The position numbers and the translations under genes were made by a program. DNA of 64,000 bases from Actinoallomurus bryophytorum. GTDB lineage: Bacteria > Actinomycetota > Actinomycetes > Streptosporangiales > Streptosporangiaceae. Shown here in pieces: positions 42,905 through 51,744 of the stretch (positions within the stretch are counted from its first letter, which is position 1; every line of letters starts with the position of its first letter). The notes under the pieces were generated by a model. The model ran no database searches and was not told the DNA's origin. It worked only from the letters and a program-made list of their open reading frames with translations. The stretch is from NCBI RefSeq assembly GCF_006716425.1, contig NZ_VFOZ01000001.1, positions 5,084,001 to 5,148,000 on the forward strand. Reading direction: 5' to 3'.

Positions 42905-44893
42905 GTGAGAATGCGCGCACTGGCACAAGGGCTGAGGTACGTCCGGCGCCGGGGGCCGGCGTTCCGGATCCTCCTCGCGGGCGGCGTGATGGCTCTGCTG
43001 TCGGCCATCACCTTCGGCGCCCTGTCCCGGGTGATCACCGAGATGCGCGACGCGGACACGGCCGCGCGCGACTCCACGGCGGCTCTCATCTCCGCCGGTC
43101 GGCTGGAACGACTCCTCTTCGACCTCGATGCCGACTCCCAGACCCTCGCCCTCGTCGGCGACCAGGAGTCTCTGCGGGAATACGATGCCGCCCGGTCCGC
43201 CTTCGACGCCGCGGAGGCCAAGGTGGGGGCGTTCCGGGGGAGTAAGAGTCAGGCTGCAGCCGCCCGGCGGCTCGTCCAGGCCGACGACGCCTACGTGCGC
43301 GGCTATCTGGGCCCGCTCGTGACGACGGCCCAGAACAGTCCGCTCTCGGCGCGGTCCGCGATCCTGCGGTCCGCACTGCAGAGGGGGGAGGGGACACGGC
43401 GTCTGGCGACCCTGCGTGAACAGGGCACCACGTTCGAGAACACCCAGCGTGCGGTCGCCGACGCCGCCGAGCGACGCTCGGCCGTCACCGGCCGCGAGAC
43501 CGCCGTCGCCGTGGCCCTGACCGGGGTGATCGCGATCCTGCTGATCTTCCTCCTCGTCGTCTACGTGACAAGGGTCATCGCCCGCCCGGTGCGTCGCGTC
43601 GTTCTCGTGGCCGGTGACCGGGAAGAGAGCGGTGCCGAGGCCAGGACGCCGGAGGCGTCGCCGGGCGAGGTCGGTGCCCTCAAGAGGCAGCTCAACACGA
43701 TGGTGGCCTCACTCGCGGCGAGCCAGGCCAAGCTCCAGCAGGTCGCGGACATGCAGGGGGCCCTGCGCCGTGTCGCCACGCTCGTCGCCTGCGGGAGCTC
43801 GCCTTCGGAGGTCTTCACGGCCGTCGCCGCCGAGGTGGGCCATGTGCTCGACGCGGCTCACACCGTGATCGTCCGATTCGAGCCCGATGACACGGCCAAC
43901 GTCGTCGCGTACTGGAACGACCCGGGCGTGCCCCAGGTGATGCCGCCCCTCGACGGGCACTGGCCGATCGAGGAGGGCACCGTCACCGGCACCGTGCGGA
44001 GCACCGAGCGGCCGGCGCGAATGAACGACTACGAGCGGAACACCACCGCGATCGGCCACTGGGCGCGCCTGATGAACCTCCGCTGCGTGGTGGGCTGCCC
44101 GGTGAAGGTCGAGGGACGCGTGTGGGGGGCAATGATCATCCACTGCATCAACGCGGAACCGGCGTACGGCGTCACCGAGGACCGGATGCAGGAGTTCGTG
44201 GGGCTGGTGGGTAGCGCGATCGCCAACGCGCAGAGCCGCAGCGATCTTCTGAGCTCCCGCGCACGCGTCGTCGCGGCCGCCGATGAGAGCCGGCGGCGCA
44301 TCGAGCGTGACCTGCACGACGGAGCCCAGCAGCGGCTCGTCACCCTGGCTCTCAAGCTGCGCAACGCCGCCGACGGGCCCGACCAGGTACCGCTCAGGGA
44401 ACTGCTGGACGGCCTGGTGCACGATCTGTCGGACATCCTCGATGACCTGCAGGAGGTCTCCCGCGGCATCGTCCCGCCGATCCTCACGCGGTCCGGTCTG
44501 CCCCCGGCACTACGCTCGCTCGCGCGACGTTCGCCCATCCCCGTGCGCCTGCGGATGGGCGGCGTCAAGGGCCGTCTCCCCGAACGCGTCGAGGTCGCCG
44601 TCTTCTACACCGTCTCCGAAGGGCTGACGAACATCGTCAAGCACGCGCACGCCTCCGAGGTGTGCGTCGACCTCGACCTGCAACACGAGACGGTACGGCT
44701 GTCGATCCGCGACGACGGATGCGGCGGAGCCGATCTTTCGGGCGGAACCGGCCTCGTCGGCCTGAAGGACCGCGTCGAGGCGCTCAACGGCCGTATCTCG
44801 GTGACCAGCCCGCCCGGGGAGGGCACGTCCCTGCTCGTCGCGATCCCGACCGACCCGATGCGGGATCCGGATGCCGGCAGCTCACCGCCGTGA
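42905..44893 (+). CDS. Membrane GAF-domain sensor histidine kinase (HisKA_3), orphan
   Basis: GTG 42905 (GGGAAG upstream) starts a 662-aa kinase. Helix 1 (about residues 20-42) and helix 2 (about 200-220) flank a helical extracytoplasmic sensor region of about 150 residues. A HAMP-like segment, a GAF domain (EVFTAVAAEVGHVLDAAHTVIVRF ... VVGCPVKVEGRVWGAMIIH), H-box RRRIERDLHDGAQQRLVTLA and ATPase domain (SEGLTNIVKHAHASEVCVDL ... DDGCGGADLSGGTGLVGLKDRVE) follow. No response regulator is adjacent; the next gene encodes an AAA/TPR regulator. Confidence 0.9.
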   Translation: MRMRALAQGLRYVRRRGPAFRILLAGGVMALLSAITFGALSRVITEMRDADTAARDSTAALISAGRLERLLFDLDADSQTLALVGDQESLREYDAARSAFDAAEAKVGAFRGSKSQAAAARRLVQADDAYVRGYLGPLVTTAQNSPLSARSAILRSALQRGEGTRRLATLREQGTTFENTQRAVADAAERRSAVTGRETAVAVALTGVIAILLIFLLVVYVTRVIARPVRRVVLVAGDREESGAEARTPEASPGEVGALKRQLNTMVASLAASQAKLQQVADMQGALRRVATLVACGSSPSEVFTAVAAEVGHVLDAAHTVIVRFEPDDTANVVAYWNDPGVPQVMPPLDGHWPIEEGTVTGTVRSTERPARMNDYERNTTAIGHWARLMNLRCVVGCPVKVEGRVWGAMIIHCINAEPAYGVTEDRMQEFVGLVGSAIANAQSRSDLLSSRARVVAAADESRRRIERDLHDGAQQRLVTLALKLRNAADGPDQVPLRELLDGLVHDLSDILDDLQEVSRGIVPPILTRSGLPPALRSLARRSPIPVRLRMGGVKGRLPERVEVAVFYTVSEGLTNIVKHAHASEVCVDLDLQHETVRLSIRDDGCGGADLSGGTGLVGLKDRVEALNGRISVTSPPGEGTSLLVAIPTDPMRDPDAGSSPP

Positions 44894-44994
44894 GCGTCAT
44901 CGCGGCGTCCCACCCCTGCCGCTCTCGTACGCGGGTGCCGTGGGCCGGCGGCGGCCCTGACCGGTAGAGATGCCGGTCGGTACGCTGTGGGCGC

Positions 44995-47328
44995 GTGAAA
45001 CTGATCGGCCGGCGCAGAGAGCTCGCCGCCGTCGAACGGCTGCTGCGGCAGGGTGCGGCCGGGGCCGGTGGCCATCTCGTCGTGACCGGGCCGGCGGGGG
45101 CCGGTAAGAGCGCCTTCGTCCATGCGTCCGCCGCCCTGGCCCGCGCACGAGGCATCCCGGTGCACTGGGTGGCGGGGACGTCCGACGGTCCGGGCCGGAC
45201 CACCGGAGAAGAGCTGCTGGACGTGGCAGGTCCATCGCCCGGGGGCTCAGGGCCGGACCTCGACCGCCGCGCGCGAGCGGACGCCGGTGGCGGGCCCCGC
45301 CTGGTCGTGGTCGATGACGTCGACCGGGCCGGCGCGGACGCGGTGGAGTCGCTGGCGTTCCTGGTGCCCCGGCTCGGTTCGGGCCCCGTCATGGTCGTGG
45401 CGACCGCGGAGGAACCGCTGGGGCTGGGATCCGAGCTCCGGCTCGGCGGACTGGCCGAACCCGAGCTCGCCGCGCTCGTCCCCGGCCTGTCCGCCGAGGC
45501 GGTGCACGCGCTGTGGCTCGTCTCCGGAGGTCTGCCCGGTGCGGCGCTCGCGTTCGCCGATGAGGTCGCCGGTCTGGACGGCCCCGGCGCCGTGGTGCGG
45601 CTGGCGCTGACGGCACCGTCGCGGTCGGGCTTCCTCGAGCTCGACGTCGGCCTGCTCCGCCTGCTGGAAGAGGCGGCCGGCCGGTCCCTGCCGCCCGAGG
45701 TCAGGGCACGGGTTCTGGCCCGTCTCGGCCGTGAGCTGCTGGGCGACCCGTCGGCCGGGGCCCGCCGCCGCGCGCTGGTCGAGGAGGCGGTCGCGCTCGC
45801 ACGGGCGAGCGGCGCGCCCGGCACGCTCGCCGAGGTCCGGGACTCCGGCCTGCACGCGTTGTGGGACCCGGCCGCGGCCCGTGAGCGCCTCACCGCCGCG
45901 TCGGAGATCGTCGAGCTGGCCCGGCGCGCGGGCGACGACGTCGCCGAGCGGCGCGGGCTGTTCTGGAGGTTCACCGCCCTCGCGGAGCTGGCGGACCTGG
46001 AGGCCGCCGAGGCGGCGCTCACCGCGTACGCCCGCGCCGGCGAGCTGGCCGGTGACGCCGAGACGGCGGTGGTGGTGTCCGCCCGGCAGGCGATGCTGGC
46101 GACCGTGCGCGGCAGGTTCGACGTCGCGGAGGCGCTCACGGCAGAGGTCGCCGAGCGCGGGCGGCGGGTCGGGCTGGCCGACACCGAACGCCTGGTCGGC
46201 TCGCTGCGAGGTGCCGTCGCCGCGCTGCGCGGCGACCACACGTCGCTCGTCGCCCCCTGGCAGGACCAGGCCCGGCGCAGGCCCGGCCATTTCTACGAGG
46301 CCATGGCCGCCCGGTCCCTGCTCGAGTCCGGTCGCGAGGTCGAGGCCGGACTGGAGCTGGAGCGGCTCCTGCCGAGCGTGCTCGCCGGATCCGGTCCGCG
46401 GTGGATCGGCGCCGTGGCCGACCTGGCGGTCGTCGCGTCGCAGGTGGGCGAGCCGGCGGCGGCCCAGGCCCTGTACGGGGCCCTGCTGCCGTACGCGGGA
46501 CGCCTGGTCGTCTGGGGCGGGGCCAACACGATCACCGGGCCGGTCGACGACTACCTGGGCCGGCTGGCAGCCCACCTCGGCCGGCCGGGCGATGCCGTCC
46601 GCCACCTGGACGCCGCCATCGCGATCGAGGAGCGAGCCGGTGCCCTGCCGTGGCTCGCCCGCACCCTGGCCGCCCGCGCGCGGTCCGTAGGCGACCAGGC
46701 CGGTGCCGCCGAAGACCTCGCCCGCGCCCGTTCGATCGCCCGGCGTCTGGGCATGGACGGGTTCACGTCCACGCTCGGTCCACCGGAGGGCGAGTGGCGG
46801 CTGATCCGCGACGGTGACGACTGGCTGCTCGAAGCCGGCGCCGAGACGGCCCGGCTGCGCGACCTGCGCGGAATGCACTACCTGAGGTCCCTGCTCGCCG
46901 CGCCGGGCCGGGAGATCGCGGCGCTCGACCTCGTCGCGGGCGGAGCCGGCCTGCACGTGCCGGCCGGTGATCCGGTGCTCGACGACACCGCCCGGCGCGC
47001 CTACCGGCAGCGGCTCGCGGCGCTGGAGGAGCGGCTGGAGTCGGCGGACCGGGCCGGTGACGCCGGCCGCGCGGCCACGGTGGAGGCCGAACGCGCCGCT
47101 CTGGTGGCCGAGCTACGGCGGGCCGGCGGGCGGGGCGGCCGGCAGCGCACCGCTCCCGACGAGGCCGAACGCGCCCGCGTCAACGCCACCCGTGCGCTGT
47201 GGGCGGCCGTACGGAGAGTCGAGTCGGCCGCGCCGCTGGCCGGCGCCCATCTGCGGGCGTCGCTGCGCACCGGGCGGTTCCCGCGCTACCAGCCGGCCCC
47301 CGGCGGTCCGGCCCGCTGGAACGTGTGA
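44995..47328 (+). CDS. AAA/TPR regulator with conserved C-terminal module
   Basis: The 777-aa product opens with an AAA-type ATPase: MKLIGRRRELAAVERLL, Walker A TGPAGAGKSAF (about 32-42) and Walker B LVVVDDVDRAG (about 102-112). A long TPR-like helical region follows (about 230-610). The C-terminal 170 residues form the module also found at 30655-32586: ARLRDLRGMHYLRSLLAAPG ... ALDLVAGG, a coiled coil and RARVNATRALWAAVRRVES ... LRTGRFPRYQPA. No LuxR HTH is visible. GTG 44995 lacks a ribosome site; TACGCT 8 nt upstream may mark a leaderless start. Confidence 0.8.
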   Translation: MKLIGRRRELAAVERLLRQGAAGAGGHLVVTGPAGAGKSAFVHASAALARARGIPVHWVAGTSDGPGRTTGEELLDVAGPSPGGSGPDLDRRARADAGGGPRLVVVDDVDRAGADAVESLAFLVPRLGSGPVMVVATAEEPLGLGSELRLGGLAEPELAALVPGLSAEAVHALWLVSGGLPGAALAFADEVAGLDGPGAVVRLALTAPSRSGFLELDVGLLRLLEEAAGRSLPPEVRARVLARLGRELLGDPSAGARRRALVEEAVALARASGAPGTLAEVRDSGLHALWDPAAARERLTAASEIVELARRAGDDVAERRGLFWRFTALAELADLEAAEAALTAYARAGELAGDAETAVVVSARQAMLATVRGRFDVAEALTAEVAERGRRVGLADTERLVGSLRGAVAALRGDHTSLVAPWQDQARRRPGHFYEAMAARSLLESGREVEAGLELERLLPSVLAGSGPRWIGAVADLAVVASQVGEPAAAQALYGALLPYAGRLVVWGGANTITGPVDDYLGRLAAHLGRPGDAVRHLDAAIAIEERAGALPWLARTLAARARSVGDQAGAAEDLARARSIARRLGMDGFTSTLGPPEGEWRLIRDGDDWLLEAGAETARLRDLRGMHYLRSLLAAPGREIAALDLVAGGAGLHVPAGDPVLDDTARRAYRQRLAALEERLESADRAGDAGRAATVEAERAALVAELRRAGGRGGRQRTAPDEAERARVNATRALWAAVRRVESAAPLAGAHLRASLRTGRFPRYQPAPGGPARWNV

Positions 47329-47401
47329 CCGGCGCCACGTACGGATCGTTCACCCCGGAGTTACGCCTCCCTGACGAGACCTCGATCGACGGGAGACCCC
47401 C

Positions 47402-48178
47402 ATGACCACGGACTTCGGTGAGCTCGCCTCCGACAGTCACGGCACCGACGACGACCGCCCGCCGCTGGTCCTGCTGCACGGCCTGAGCTATGACCGGCGG
47501 CAGTGGGGTCCCGCCCTGCGCGAGCTGGCCGTCGTCGACCCCGGGCGGCGCACCGTGTGTTTCGACCTGCCCGGCCACGGGGAGTCCCCGCCGCGCGCGA
47601 CCTACCCTCTCGACGAGATCGCCGCGATCGTGCACGACGCCGTGGACGAGGCCGGGCTCGACGCGCCGGTCGTCGTCGGTCACTCGTACGGAGGCGCGCT
47701 CGCCACGAGCTACGCCGCCGCCTATCCGGTCCGCGGCGTGATCAACGTGGATCAGCCGTTGTGGGCCGGTGCCTTCGCCGCCCTGCTGCGCCGGTCCGAA
47801 CCGGCGCTGCGGAGCCCCGGCTATCTGCGGGTCTGGGAGAGCCTGCTGTCCGGGATGGGCATCGAAGAGCTGCCGCCCGCCGCCCGTGAGCTCGTTCGTA
47901 CGGCCACCACACCTCGTCAGGACCTCCTCCTCGGGTACTGGGCCGAACTCATGACCGGTCCGGCCGGGCAACTCGACGACCGCCGCGCCCGCGAGCTGGC
48001 CACCATTTACGCGCGCGGCGTCCCGTACCACCATGTCGCCGGGAACGACCTCGCGCCGGCGTACCGCGACTGGCTGGAGTCGCTGCTGCCCGGTGTCACC
48101 GTCACCGTGCTCCCGGGCGGCGGCCACTTCCCGCACCTGGCCGGCCCGGCCGAGTTCGCCAAGATCCTGGCGGCCTGA
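47402..48178 (+). CDS. Alpha/beta-hydrolase
   Basis: The 258-aa product has VLLHGLSYDRRQWG (oxyanion HG), FDLPGHGES and the nucleophile elbow GHSYGG (Ser about residue 96). The catalytic His lies in LPGGGHFPHLAGPAEFA. GGGAG precedes the ATG. The Asp would be in the VAGNDLAPAY segment. It is followed 4 bp later by the M20 amidohydrolase gene, so the two probably act in one degradation or detoxification step. Confidence 0.9.
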   Translation: MTTDFGELASDSHGTDDDRPPLVLLHGLSYDRRQWGPALRELAVVDPGRRTVCFDLPGHGESPPRATYPLDEIAAIVHDAVDEAGLDAPVVVGHSYGGALATSYAAAYPVRGVINVDQPLWAGAFAALLRRSEPALRSPGYLRVWESLLSGMGIEELPPAARELVRTATTPRQDLLLGYWAELMTGPAGQLDDRRARELATIYARGVPYHHVAGNDLAPAYRDWLESLLPGVTVTVLPGGGHFPHLAGPAEFAKILAA

Positions 48179-48182
48179 GCCG

Positions 48183-49376
48183 ATGGGGGCTCATATCGTC
48201 ACCACCGCGGATCTGCACGAGGACCTCGTACGCCTCCGGCGCGCCCTGCACCGGGAGCCCGAACTGGGCCTGGAGCTGCCGCGCACACGGGAGAAGGTGC
48301 TCGCGGCCCTGGACGGGCTCCCGGTGGAGATCACCGAAGGCGCGAAGCTGTCCTCGGTGACGGCGGTGCTGCGCGGCCCGGCGCCGGGCCCGGCCGTGCT
48401 GTTGCGTGGCGACATGGACGCGCTGCCGCTGACCGAGCGGACCGGCCTCCCGTACGCGTCCGAGATCGAGGGCCGGATGCACGCGTGCGGACATGACCTG
48501 CACACCGCGATGCTCGTGGGCGCGGCACGTCTCCTCTCGGGCACGGACTTCGCCGGGAGCGTCGTCTTCATGTTCCAGCCGGGTGAGGAGGGTCATGCCG
48601 GCGCACGCCACATGATCGAGGAAGGGGTGCTGGAGGCCGTCGGCGAGCGACCCGTCGCCGCGTACGCCATCCATGTGAACTCCGCGGGCACACCTCACGG
48701 GGTGTTCCGTACGCGACGTGGCCCGATCATGTCGGCCACCGACGACCTGAAGGTGACGGTGGCCGGCGCGGGCGGCCACGGCTCCATGCCGCACCTGGCC
48801 AAGGACCCGATCCCGGTGGCGAGTGCGATGGTCCTCGCCCTCCAGACCTTCGTGACGAGGACCTTCAACGTCTTCGACCCGGTGGTGATCACCGTCGGCG
48901 CCTTCAACGCGGGTACCGTGTCCGGCACCATCCCGGCCGAGGCGCGGCTCGGTGTCACCATGCGCTCCTTCTCCACCGAGGCGCGAGAACGTGTCCGCAC
49001 GGGTGTACACGACCTGGTGTCCGGCATTGCCGCCGCCCACGGCCTCACCGTGACCCTGGAGGAGACGTTCGGTTACCCGGTGACGGTCAACGCCGACGCC
49101 GAGGCGGAGCTCGTCGCGTCCACCGTGAGCGAGCTGTACGGCGCGGAGCGGTTCCATTGGATGCCGGCCCCCATCGCGGCGGCCGAGGACTTCTCCTTCG
49201 TCCTGCGGGAGGTGCCCGGAGCGATCCTTCACCTCGGCGCGTGCCCGCCGGACCGCGATCCGCGTACCGCTCCGAACAACCACGCGCCGAACGCGGTCTT
49301 CGACGACGCGGTCCTGACCGACGGTGCCGCGCTCCTGGCGGAACTGGCCCTGCGACGGCTCGCCACGGCGACCTGA
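48183..49376 (+). CDS. M20-family amidohydrolase
   Basis: The 397-aa product has the metal-binding signatures VLLRGDMDALPLTE, HACGHDLHTAML and FMFQPGEEGHAGARHMIEEG, plus a dimerisation domain (DDLKVTVAGAGGHGSMPHLAKDP). This is the pattern of IAA-amino-acid hydrolase/aminoacylase-type enzymes, which release a carboxylic acid from an N-acyl amino acid. It starts 4 nt after the hydrolase gene. Convergent with the MMPL gene, whose end is 15 bp away. Confidence 0.92.
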   Translation: MGAHIVTTADLHEDLVRLRRALHREPELGLELPRTREKVLAALDGLPVEITEGAKLSSVTAVLRGPAPGPAVLLRGDMDALPLTERTGLPYASEIEGRMHACGHDLHTAMLVGAARLLSGTDFAGSVVFMFQPGEEGHAGARHMIEEGVLEAVGERPVAAYAIHVNSAGTPHGVFRTRRGPIMSATDDLKVTVAGAGGHGSMPHLAKDPIPVASAMVLALQTFVTRTFNVFDPVVITVGAFNAGTVSGTIPAEARLGVTMRSFSTEARERVRTGVHDLVSGIAAAHGLTVTLEETFGYPVTVNADAEAELVASTVSELYGAERFHWMPAPIAAAEDFSFVLREVPGAILHLGACPPDRDPRTAPNNHAPNAVFDDAVLTDGAALLAELALRRLATAT

Positions 49377-49391
49377 CGTGGATGGTCGTGG

Positions 49392-51508
49392 TCATCGCCT
49401 CTGGCCGGGTCCTGAGGGTCGCGCGGGCCACCAGGCGCGTTCTCCGAGAATGAGCAGGCCGGCGGGGACGAGTACGGTGCGGACCAGCAGGGTGTCGAGC
49501 AGGACACCGAGGGCGACGGCGATTCCGACCTCGGCGATGGGGGCGGACGGGAGCTGGGCGAGGGCGGCGAAGGTGCCTCCCAGGACGTGCCGGCGGCGGT
49601 GATGACGCCTCCGGTGACGCCGAGTCCACGAAGAATGCCCTGCCGGGTGCCGCCGTGCCGGGCCTCCTCGCGGATGCGGGCGCTGAGGAAGATGTTGTAG
49701 TCGACGCCGAGCGCGACGAGGAAGACGAAGATGTAGAGCGGAAGCTGTGCCTCGATGCCGGAGAAGCCGAGCACGTAGCGCCAGAGCAGGCTCGACAGCC
49801 CGAAAGAGGCCGCGAAGCTGAGCGCCGTCGTGATGACCAGCACCAGCGGCGCGACGATCGCGCGCAGCAGCAGGGCGATGACGATGAGGATCACGACGAG
49901 CACGAGCGGGATGAGCACGAGAGCGTCGCGGTGGGCCGCCCGTGTGGTGTCGTACTGGACGGCCGGATCCCCTCCGACCAGTGAGCCCGGTGCGGAACGG
50001 TCGAGCCGGTCGCGCAGGTCCTGGACCGCCGCGGACCCCTTCGCGCCGTAGGGAGGGACCGACAGGCTGACCGAATAGCCGGCGTAACGTCCGGCCGGCG
50101 TTCCCGCCGTGACCGAGAAGACGTCCGGTGTGGTCCGTGCCGTCTCGGCGGCGGTGTCCGCCTCGCCCGGCGGGACGAGAAGGACGAGGGGGGCGATGTC
50201 GCCGGCCGGATAGTGCTCCGCGAGCAACCGCGCGCCGATCACGCTGCCCGGATGACCCTTCACGACGGCCACCGGATCGTTGTCGGTCCGCACGGTGGCG
50301 AGCCCGGCGCATGCGGCTCCGAGCAGCAGTACGGAGGCGAGGGCGATACGTACGGGATGCCGGGCGATCCGGGTGCCCATGCCCGACCAGAAGCGGGACA
50401 TCTCGCGTCCAGGCCTGCCTTCGCGGGGGATCCGTGGCCAGACGGCCGCACGCCCGAAGAGGAGGAGCAGCGCGGGAAGCAGCGTGGTCTCGGCGAGCAG
50501 GGCGGCGATGATGCCGACGGCGCCGACCGGGCCGAGGCCGCGCAGGGAGGTCGACTCCGCCGCCAGGAGGCAGAGCAGGCCGGCCGTGATCGTCGCGGCG
50601 GAGGCGGCCAGGGTCGGCAGCGTACGACGCAGCGCGGCCGCCATCGCGTCCTCGGTGGCCGCACCGTGCCGCAGCTCCTCCCGGTAGCGGTGGATGAGCA
50701 GGAGCGCGTAGTCGCTGGCCGCGCCCAGGACCAGCACGCCGAGGATCGAGGTCGACAGCGAGCTCACGGTCAGCCCCGCCCCGGCGAGGCCGTGGGCGGC
50801 GACCTTGGCGACATCGCGTGCCGCGACCGCCGCGCCCAGGGGAAGGAGCCACAGCACCGGGCTCCGGTAGACGAGCAGGAGGATGAGCGCCACGATCGCC
50901 AGGGCCGTGAACAGCAAGGGGGCCGTGTTCCCGATGCCGCCGTCGGCGGTCACCGCGGCCGACCCGGTCACCGCGACCCGCAGGCCGCCGCGGTTCGCCG
51001 CCCCGCCGACGGCCCGCCGGACCGCCCGCACCGCGGCGCTGGACGAGCCGTGGGCCGGTGTCGTGATGGTCGCCGTGAACTCCTCCGCTCGCCCGTCGGC
51101 CGACCGCTGCGGCGTACCGGGCGCGCTCAGCCCGCCGACCCGGCCGACCAGGCCTCCCACGGCGGCATGCGCCGAGGCGACCGCCGCCAGGTCCGCGCCC
51201 GTCAGGCCACCGTCGCGGGCGAACACCACGGTCGCCTGGCCGCTCTCGGGCTGGCCGTGCCGGGCGGCGCCTTGGAGCAGGGCGACTCGCGTGGAGGGCG
51301 CCGAGGACGGCAGGTACGCCGAGGCGCTGTCGTCGGTGACTTTGGACAGGCTGCCGGCCAGCGGGTCGAGCAGGACGACGGCGAGAACCCAGACGATCAC
51401 CACCGGCCAGCGCAGCCGGCGCAGGGCCGTCGCCGGCCGACCGCCGGAGGCCGGCCGACCGCCGGAGGCCGGCCGGCTCCGCGGGCGGACGGCGGGAAAA
51501 GGTGACAT
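49392..51508 (-). pseudogene. MMPL/RND-type transporter with a frameshift near the 3' end
   Basis: ATG 51508 follows GGAGGAG. The protein has the MMPL layout: 12 predicted helices in two halves (LFTALAIVALILLLVYRSPVLWLLPLGAAVAA; LLILIHR-type segment YALLLIHRYREEL; LGVDYNIFLSARIREEARHGG). In the main frame it degenerates after GVTGGVITAAGT (into SWEAPSPPSPSS). The neighbouring frame continues perfectly with LGGTFAALAQLPSAPIAEVGIAVALGVLLDTLLV to a stop at 49392. One base is missing near 49586-49590 (GGCACGTC where GGCACCGTC is expected). Either the last two helices are lost or this is a sequencing error. Divergent from a NarL-type two-component pair. Confidence 0.85.
51425..51478. repeat. 18-bp tandem repeat inside the MMPL N-terminus
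   Basis: GGCCGACCGCCGGAGGCC-type units repeat twice in the region 51431-51475, encoding the duplicated RPASGGRPASGGRP segment in the cytoplasmic leader. It may change length by slippage. Confidence 0.6.
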
Positions 51509-51603
51509 CTGGGGGACTCCTCCGGTCGGTTCTGCCGGGCTCCAGCGTCGTCCCGGGCGGCGGGCGGGATCGTCAGCCCGCCGGGCTGATTCGCGGGGGT
51601 CCC

Positions 51604-51646
51604 CGGTATGAGCCCGGTATGAGCCGCGGCGCGGAATCTCATACCG
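51604..51646. promoter_or_regulatory. GGTATGAG repeats in the MMPL/two-component divergent promoter
   Basis: CGGTATGAG lies at 51604-51612 and 51615-51623 (11-bp period), and its inverted copy CTCATACCG at 51638-51646. The inverted pair resembles a NarL/FixJ-type site, and the direct pair a phased repeat. It sits in the 236 bp between the MMPL start and the kinase start. Confidence 0.65.
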
Positions 51647-51744
51647 CGAATCCACCCTGGGGGGCCGGGACCAGGAGGTCCGCTGCGTTACCGTCGGTCC
51701 TGCCACGCCCGGAGGCCGGCCAGGGCGGCGGAAGGAGGCGTCCC

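Noticed and set aside
45247-46956. 569-codon minus-strand frame in the AAA/TPR gene
   Set aside because: Opposite a gene with clear Walker motifs; Gln/Arg/Gly-rich shadow frame.
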